From Chloroflexota bacterium (GTDB lineage Bacteria > Chloroflexota > Anaerolineae > Promineifilales > Promineifilaceae): a stretch of 5,616 nt of DNA. The stretch covers positions 1 to 5,616 of the forward strand of contig JAJRTP010000632.1 in the NCBI GenBank assembly GCA_024278255.1, in the 5' to 3' direction. The notes under the pieces were generated by a model that searched no databases, had not been told where the DNA came from, and was given only the letters and a program-made list of their open reading frames with translations. Below are positions 1 to 4,256 of the stretch, in pieces. Position numbers and translations under genes: made by a program. Positions within the stretch are counted from its first letter, which is position 1. Every line of letters begins with the position of its first letter.

Positions 1-38
1 AGTTTTCCTGGCGCGAAAGTGGACTTATTTTCCGGTGA

Positions 39-947
39 TTACTTCGCCAAAACCCGGCGCATTTTTCTTTTCAGTCTGACTGGCGATAAACGGCCGTGCC
101 GCTGTTGGGCAGCCGTGGATTCCAGCAAATGCCGCAGCCGCTTAAAGGCAAATTCCTCATAGCCGTACTTGAATTGGATGTACATCGTCTCCGCGTGCAT
201 CTCCGGACGCATTGCCTGCGTTTTGGCTTCTTCGTGAATTAACGCCGCCGCCAGCGCTGCGGGAATCAGGGCAAAATCACCTACCGCAGCCAGGCGCAGC
301 CCCAAATCAAAGTCCATCGCATAATGCAACGATTCATCCAGGCCGTTCACTTCTTGCCAGGCGTTGGCGGCAAAAAAGCATGAGGGCTGGAAGAAGAAAC
401 CTCCGTAAAACCAGTCGGCCATGCTGTCCCGGTCAAGCCCCCTGGGCGTTACGGTTTTGATGATACGCCCGTCCGGCCGGATCAGATGGCAGGCTCCTGC
501 CCAGGCAGCTGCGTCAGGCTGGGCCTGGTACGCTTCGGCCACATGCCGCAGGGCGTTGGGCAGCAACAAGTCGTCTGAATTTAGCCAGGCATATATCTCC
601 CCGGAACCGCGAGCCAGCCCTTTGTTGATGGCTTGCGACTGCCCGCCATCCGGTTCGCTGACCCAATCGGTCAACCACGGTTCGTACCGGCGGATAATCT
701 CGACGCTTTTATCGGTTGACCCGCCGTCCATGACAAAATATTCCAGATTGGGGTAGCCTTGCAAAAGGACGGAACGAATTGTGGCCTCGATGTAATCTCC
801 CTGGTTGTAGGAGGGGGTGACGATGCTGATGCGGGGCCAGGCACAGCCGTCGGCCATCTGTGCCGGTAAGGGGTCGCTTTCTTCAGTCCAAGGCCAACCT
901 GTTTGGGATACGGCCGTGGGTAATTCCTTCAGTGTGGGAAAATTCAC
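39..947 (-). CDS. Family 2 glycosyltransferase (GT-A fold), 302 aa
   Basis: Predicted cytoplasmic inverting glycosyltransferase that moves a sugar from a nucleotide-sugar donor to a growing glycan or protein; donor and acceptor cannot be told from sequence. The GT2 core starts near residue 40 (ISIVTPSYNQGDYI, 40-53), followed by the nucleotide-binding DGGSTDKS (74-81), PDGGQSQAINKG (99-110) and the metal-binding DxD equivalent in WLNSDD (121-126). FQPSCFF (186-192) and the acidic MDFDLGLRL (211-219), which would hold the catalytic base, follow the usual order. The C-terminus is strongly basic (residues 284-302) and may touch membrane or RNA; no transmembrane segment is visible. The start is GTG at 945-947, inside the 4-bp GTGA overlap with the upstream gene and preceded by AGGAGG; the next Met (residue 31) is also before the core but lacks this support. 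The stop is TAA. Full length for a single-domain GT2. Family call is firm; specificity is unknown. Confidence 0.93.
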   Translation of the reverse strand: MNFPTLKELPTAVSQTGWPWTEESDPLPAQMADGCAWPRISIVTPSYNQGDYIEATIRSVLLQGYPNLEYFVMDGGSTDKSVEIIRRYEPWLTDWVSEPDGGQSQAINKGLARGSGEIYAWLNSDDLLLPNALRHVAEAYQAQPDAAAWAGACHLIRPDGRIIKTVTPRGLDRDSMADWFYGGFFFQPSCFFAANAWQEVNGLDESLHYAMDFDLGLRLAAVGDFALIPAALAAALIHEEAKTQAMRPEMHAETMYIQFKYGYEEFAFKRLRHLLESTAAQQRHGRLSPVRLKRKMRRVLAK

Positions 948-1828
948 AACGCCTCCTCATTCTTTCGCATTTTACTTCGCGGCCCCTTTCCGTTGGCGCG
1001 CAGCAGATAGGGTTCCCAAAATGCCCGATCATATTTGGGCCAGGCATGGCAGCCGAAAGGCAGTTTCCCACCAATTTTCCGGTAACAATCACGAGGCGAA
1101 CCTTCAAAAGCAAAGCGCATGGCCACGTCCACTGGAGCAATCTTAAATTGAGGATAGTAATGGCGGGCCCGTCTGGCCCAAAACAGGTCTTCGTTGTAAC
1201 GGAAATTATCTACTTCCCGCTGCACATTGTTGAAATAGCGCAATCTTTTCAGAAATTTGCGCGGGTAGTTGTAGACCTGTTTGGTCAGGGGCTTTTTTTT
1301 GTAGCGCTGCCAGTAATCACTCGGCTCAATGGTGTATTTGGAAGAAGTGAGAACCCGGAGACAACTGGCTACATTACGCAGGCAAAAGCCGCCGTTGCCC
1401 ACGCCCGGTTCCGTCACCCAGGGCGTATCCTCTGCCGGAAACCAGGGAGGGCCAATGTAGTCGTAGCCGGCGTCGCACCATTCTTCTAACTGGTCGGAAA
1501 ATACCAGCGCGTCCGGATGGTAAACCAAAATGTATTCATATGCCTGAAACCGCTGGTACAGACCGGGAGAAAGCATGAGTTGGGTATTGGCGGCTGCGCT
1601 GCCAAAGTATTGTGCCCCAAACCGGGCATAACGAAAACCGGGAATGGCAATATCTAACGTTTCGGGCACGATCAGGTATTTGTCGTACTGCCCCAGATAG
1701 TAGACAAGGTGGCGCAGGGAAATTTCCTCGTCCGGGTACAGGTCGGCCCGGTTGGACAGGGGAACAACAACGGCCGCGCGCTTACGGCCGTTTTCCGATG
1801 GTGACACAGGTTGATAAGACAAAATCAC
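944..1828 (-). CDS. DUF5672-family protein, putative glycosyltransferase-like, 294 aa
   Basis: Recognised as DUF5672 from motifs in family order: AAVVVPL (18-24), LGQYDKYLIVPE (45-56), YEYILVYHPDALVF (97-110), GYDYIGPPW (121-129), GVGNGGFCLR (142-151), NEDLFW (212-217) and LPFGCHAW (256-263). Members are found in glycan-synthesis clusters and are thought to have a GT-A-like glycosyltransferase fold; the D-x-L-V-F segment would sit where other GT-A enzymes bind metal, but no reaction is established that I know of. No signal peptide or membrane helix is seen, so it is probably cytoplasmic. It lies 19 bp after the secreted He_PIG/LamG gene and overlaps the GT2 gene by 4 bp, so it is most likely in one operon with both. 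The GTG start at 1826-1828 is only one base from AGGAG; an in-frame TTG at 1820-1822 (residue 3) has 7-nt spacing and may be the true start, shortening the protein to 292 residues. An A8 run encodes Lys177-179. Confidence 0.88.
   Translation of the reverse strand: MILSYQPVSPSENGRKRAAVVVPLSNRADLYPDEEISLRHLVYYLGQYDKYLIVPETLDIAIPGFRYARFGAQYFGSAAANTQLMLSPGLYQRFQAYEYILVYHPDALVFSDQLEEWCDAGYDYIGPPWFPAEDTPWVTEPGVGNGGFCLRNVASCLRVLTSSKYTIEPSDYWQRYKKKPLTKQVYNYPRKFLKRLRYFNNVQREVDNFRYNEDLFWARRARHYYPQFKIAPVDVAMRFAFEGSPRDCYRKIGGKLPFGCHAWPKYDRAFWEPYLLRANGKGPRSKMRKNEEAL
952..957 (-). promoter_or_regulatory. Ribosome binding site of the GT2 gene, inside the DUF5672 coding end
   Basis: AGGAGG on the minus strand ends 4 nt before the GTG at 947. 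It encodes Glu-Glu of the upstream protein's NEEAL ending. Together with the GTGA stop/start overlap it indicates translational coupling of the two genes. Confidence 0.75.
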
Positions 1829-1834
1829 TCTCCT
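1829..1834 (-). promoter_or_regulatory. Ribosome binding site of the DUF5672 gene; favours a TTG start
   Basis: AGGAGA on the minus strand abuts the GTG at 1828-1826 with only one base between AGGAG and the codon, which is too close for normal initiation. The in-frame TTG at 1822-1820 lies 7 nt from AGGAG, the usual distance. The site lies in the 19-bp gap after the upstream gene. Confidence 0.6.
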
Positions 1835-1847
1835 GATTCAATCTCGC

Positions 1848-1880
1848 TTACTTTTCAATCAACGGTAAATAATTAAAGAA
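1848..1880 (-). other. C-terminal LPLI tail of the He_PIG/LamG protein
   Basis: The last ten residues are FFNYLPLIEK. The hydrophobic LPLI core and the charged end match the tail of the adjacent SGNH hydrolase (4215-4256, LFLPLIIRQTTN). I recall similar Y-LPL-(V/I) endings in many secreted Chloroflexota proteins; a role in sorting or anchoring is a guess. Confidence 0.55.
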
Positions 1881-3992
1881 CGTTGTCAGGACGTCTACCG
1901 AGAAAATCTGCTCATCCGTGCCGCCGCTGTTACTGGCCTGCACCCGAATTTCTACAGGCGTCCCGGCCAGATTTTCATCCACGGCCCAGGTCAGCAAACC
2001 GGTTGTGGCGTCTATCTGCATACCGGTTTGTGGCGTTCCACCCAGGGCAAAGGTAGGTGCGGGAATGCCGGTAGCCTGAGCCTGGTAGGTATATTGGCCG
2101 CCGCCGGGCGCTTCCAGAGCCGGGGTGGAAATGATGTTGGGGGTAACGGCCGTAGCCGCGCAATAACCCACACCAGCCTGTGTATTAGTGTAATGCTGCC
2201 GGATTTCCGTCACGCTTAACGCTCGATTATAAATGATCAGTTCATCAATCAACCCGTCAAAGTAATAATCGAAGGGATGACCGGGGCCATAGTAACCAAT
2301 ATGCAAAGGAGAACTATTGGCAAAAGTGTTCGTATAAGCGGGAGTCACAGATGCTTCCAGTATGCCATCCACGTAGAGACGGGTCTGCCCGGCGGCGGCG
2401 TCCCGCACGGCCGTAATCTGATGCCACTGACCGTCATTGATGGACTGCGTGCCCCGCAAAGAGACGGCCTGCCCGCCGGTGCCCGCCTCACGCAAGAAAA
2501 AGGCGGCTTCATTATTGGCGTTACCACAGCCCAGCCACCAATCTCCCTCAGATGAACTGCTGCGAAAAGAGCCGACAATCACCTTGTTAACGTCACAGGT
2601 TTGCGTACTGTTTACCCAAACCTGAATGGTGAAGCTGTCACTGTTATCCCAATTTAGACTGGCAGGGTTTGACACATCCAGACCGTCAATATCGCCGTCA
2701 AAATCCAGGGCTGCGCCGCTGGGCGCAACGGCCGTACCGGGGCAGGTAACCCCGGAACAAAGGCCGTCGTTAGACCAAACCACGTCCGGAGAGACGTCAT
2801 TGGTTACCTCGTCCAGGGGCCAGTAAGAGATGGGATCATACAGGCAAACGGCCGTAGACGGCACAACAACCTCAAAATCCTGCGTAGCCACTCCGGCGGC
2901 GTTGACGGCCTGCACCGACACCGGATTGACGCCCGTCTGGGCCTCTGTGGGCGTCCAGGCAATCTCGCCCGTTGTTTCGTTAATGGTCATCCCGGCGGGA
3001 GCCGTCGCCAGCGTGTAGGTGATGGGGGTATCGCCTACGGCCGTGACCGTGTAGGCGTAAGGCGTGCCCACGCTGCCATTTGTCACCGGCGTTGAGGTGA
3101 TGCTGGGCGGCACGGCCACGTGCAGCGTATAGCTTTGCGTGTCAAAACCGGCCGTGTTCGTCGCCCGTACCACCACGTTAAAATCACCGCCGCTGGAGGG
3201 CAGCCAGGAAATCAAGCCTGTATTGACATTGATCTGCATCCCCGTCGGGCGAACGGACAGGGTAAACGTGGGCGCAGGGACGCCTGTGACTTGCACCGGA
3301 TAATAATATAAAGTACCGGACACTGCTTCCGTCACCGCCACAGAAGTTATAACCGGCACAGAAGCCACAGAAATCGTGTACGTTTGGGCATCGGTCCCTA
3401 TTACATTGACGGCGGCTACTACCACGTCAAAATCGCCGGTTGCGCTGGGCGTCCAGGTAATCACACCTGTTGTTTCGTTGATGCTCATACCGGCCGGCGC
3501 AGTTGTCAGGGTATAAGTGGGAACCGGTGAACCGGTGGCATCCACGTCATACGTGTAAGCCTGCCCGACGATGGCGTTTGTGATGGGTGTGGAGGTGATC
3601 AGGGGGATGGTCCCCACAGTCAGGACGTAATTTTGGGTATCTGTGCCATCTACATTTTGAGCCACAACGGATACGTTATAATCGCCGGAAGTACCAGCCG
3701 TCCAGTTAATTTGGCCCGTATTCTCGTCAATGGTCATATCGGTGGGGAACGTGGTCAAAGTATAAGTTGGTGGCGGGTCGCCGGCGGCATCTGCATCATA
3801 ACTGTAAGGTTGGCCGGACACGGCCGTTGTCACCGGATCAGATGTAAAGGTAGGGGCCAGAGCAAAAACCGTCAACACCGACACAGTCAACAAGCCCACA
3901 AACAGAGCCACAGGCCATAATCGCGTCCACCTGCTCCGGGGAATCAAACGAAAAACTTGTTTAATCTGGTTTGTAATTGCTTCATCGTTCAT
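1848..3992 (-). CDS. Secreted/anchored surface protein with five He_PIG Ig-like modules and a LamG domain, 714 aa
   Basis: Predicted exported structural, adhesive or carbohydrate-binding protein; no catalytic motif was found. A basic cytoplasmic head (about 1-25) precedes a hydrophobic helix (26-46) ending in FALA-PT, which could be a signal peptidase I site or an uncleaved anchor. Four tandem He_PIG (putative Ig) modules follow at about 47-127, 128-210, 211-293 and 294-378, each with the hallmarks (T)YTL..AP.GM.I...TG.I.WTP and a closing TY.(L/I).V strand. A LamG/concanavalin-like domain spans about 383-604, opening at SYWPLDE (389-395), with GQWHQITAVRD (521-531), LYVDG (539-543) and GLIDELIIYNRAL (580-592). 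A fifth He_PIG module (617-702) and the tail NYLPLIEK end the protein. Cysteines are confined to the LamG region and its edges (383, 412, 417, 466, 489, 611), which suggests extracytoplasmic disulfides. The start is ATG with AGGAG at 8-nt spacing; the stop is TAA. First gene of the probable operon with the DUF5672 and GT2 genes. Confidence 0.9.
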   Translation of the reverse strand: MNDEAITNQIKQVFRLIPRSRWTRLWPVALFVGLLTVSVLTVFALAPTFTSDPVTTAVSGQPYSYDADAAGDPPPTYTLTTFPTDMTIDENTGQINWTAGTSGDYNVSVVAQNVDGTDTQNYVLTVGTIPLITSTPITNAIVGQAYTYDVDATGSPVPTYTLTTAPAGMSINETTGVITWTPSATGDFDVVVAAVNVIGTDAQTYTISVASVPVITSVAVTEAVSGTLYYYPVQVTGVPAPTFTLSVRPTGMQINVNTGLISWLPSSGGDFNVVVRATNTAGFDTQSYTLHVAVPPSITSTPVTNGSVGTPYAYTVTAVGDTPITYTLATAPAGMTINETTGEIAWTPTEAQTGVNPVSVQAVNAAGVATQDFEVVVPSTAVCLYDPISYWPLDEVTNDVSPDVVWSNDGLCSGVTCPGTAVAPSGAALDFDGDIDGLDVSNPASLNWDNSDSFTIQVWVNSTQTCDVNKVIVGSFRSSSSEGDWWLGCGNANNEAAFFLREAGTGGQAVSLRGTQSINDGQWHQITAVRDAAAGQTRLYVDGILEASVTPAYTNTFANSSPLHIGYYGPGHPFDYYFDGLIDELIIYNRALSVTEIRQHYTNTQAGVGYCAATAVTPNIISTPALEAPGGGQYTYQAQATGIPAPTFALGGTPQTGMQIDATTGLLTWAVDENLAGTPVEIRVQASNSGGTDEQIFSVDVLTTFFNYLPLIEK
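1887..2144 (-). repeat. Fifth He_PIG module of the 714-aa surface protein
   Basis: Residues about 617-702, separated from the other four modules by the LamG domain. It shows TYQAQATGIPAPTFAL, GMQIDATTGLLTW and a closing IFSVDV strand. It is the most diverged copy and leads directly into the C-terminal NYLPLIEK tail. Confidence 0.8.
2181..2846 (-). other. LamG/concanavalin-like domain within the 714-aa surface protein
   Basis: Residues about 383-604, inserted between the fourth and fifth He_PIG modules. Characteristic features are SYWPLDE at the start, a central GDWWLGC motif (483-489), GQWHQI, LYVDG and the closing GLIDELIIYNRAL. Domains of this fold commonly bind glycans or proteins; the ligand is unknown. 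It is paralogous to the LamG at 5274-5616: WWLGCGN here matches YWAVGCN there. Confidence 0.85.
2859..3854 (-). repeat. Four tandem He_PIG (putative Ig) modules, about 82 codons each
   Basis: Approximate modules on DNA are 3612-3854, 3363-3611, 3114-3362 and 2859-3113. They are visible both in protein (TYTL...P.GM.I...TG.I.W.P) and in DNA, where blocks such as gttgtttcgttratg recur near 2971 and 3471. Copies are diverged, not identical, so this is an old tandem duplication or recombination-shuffled array. Such modules usually act as extended spacers or sugar/protein-binding units on cell surfaces. Confidence 0.85.
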
Positions 3993-4000
3993 AATACTTT

Positions 4001-4015
4001 CTCCTGTTTCTCCTT
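4001..4015 (-). promoter_or_regulatory. Two adjacent Shine-Dalgarno-like sites before the He_PIG/LamG gene
   Basis: Read on the minus strand, AAGGAG (4015-4010) is followed by AGGAG (4005-4001), which sits 8 nt before the ATG at 3992. The nearer copy has ideal spacing and supports this start; the farther one may be chance or a standby site. Confidence 0.7.
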
Positions 4016-4039
4016 AAAACAAAGCACATGATAATTGTT

Positions 4040-4058
4040 TGAGCGGGAGAGCCGCTCA
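4040..4058 (-). other. Hairpin in the leader of the He_PIG/LamG gene
   Basis: TGAGCGG (4040-4046) and CCGCTCA (4052-4058) form a perfect 7-bp stem around a 5-nt loop, about 48 nt upstream of the ATG. On the minus strand it is followed by aaacaattat rather than a clear T-tract, so terminator function is doubtful; it may be a leader or mRNA-stability element. Confidence 0.4.
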
Positions 4059-4086
4059 GGCCGATGTTACAAACAGTTAGAGAAAG

Positions 4087-4172
4087 TCATTATTCGGGCC
4101 AAACCCGTAGGACGATTTGGCAAATCGTCCAGAGGCGATTTACAAAATCACCCTACATGGCCGAAACAATGA
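4087..4172. repeat. Nested imperfect palindrome, REP/BIME- or MITE-like intergenic element
   Basis: Outer arms 4087-4100 (tcattattcgggcc) and 4159-4172 are imperfect inverse complements. Inside, GTAGG (4107-4111) faces CCTAC (4152-4156). Two sub-palindromes sit in the middle: 4110-4119 and 4121-4130 are perfect 10-bp inverse repeats around one base, and 4134-4141 pairs with 4145-4152 with a single G-T pair. The two sub-palindromes resemble each other in inverted orientation, the layout of paired REP units. It lies 43 bp past the stop of the SGNH gene; its RNA could act as a stem that stops or protects transcripts, but no T-run follows on the minus strand. Confidence 0.7.
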
Positions 4173-4214
4173 TTATCCCCGTAAAAATTTATGTATTTCG
4201 GGTGTTTAGACTGG

Positions 4215-4256
4215 CTAATTGGTCGTTTGGCGAATAATCAGGGGCAAGAAAAGCAA
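4215..4256 (-). other. C-terminal LPLI tail of the SGNH hydrolase
   Basis: LFLPLIIRQTTN directly follows the last He_PIG strand. It shares (F/Y)LPLI plus a nearby basic residue with the downstream surface protein. There is no LPXTG motif or following membrane helix, so it is not a classical sortase signal. Confidence 0.55.

Noticed and set aside
1..38. Possible terminator or start of a further gene after the GT2 stop
   Set aside because: No stem-loop with a T-tract and no start codon with a ribosome site can be seen in these 38 bases on the minus strand; too short to judge.
421..756. 111-codon plus-strand open frame inside the GT2 gene
   Set aside because: Fully antisense to conserved GT2 motifs, with no family features of its own.
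860..1489. 209-codon open frame on the plus strand across the end of the DUF5672 gene and the start of the GT2 gene
   Set aside because: It is antisense to two well-supported genes, straddles their junction, has no recognisable motif, and is explained by the GC-skewed codon use of the real genes.
1848..1880. Possible sortase signal because of the LP motif
   Set aside because: No LPXTG-type pentapeptide, no following hydrophobic helix and basic tail of the required size; the motif is at the extreme end of the protein.
2859..3854. CRISPR-like array, because of regular repetition
   Set aside because: The period is about 246 bp, in frame, coding and diverged: these are tandem protein modules, not short direct repeats with unique spacers.
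4177..4202. CCCG...CGGG inverted repeat just after the SGNH stop as a terminator
   Set aside because: Only four GC pairs hold firmly; the AT-rich interior pairs poorly and no T-run follows on the minus strand.
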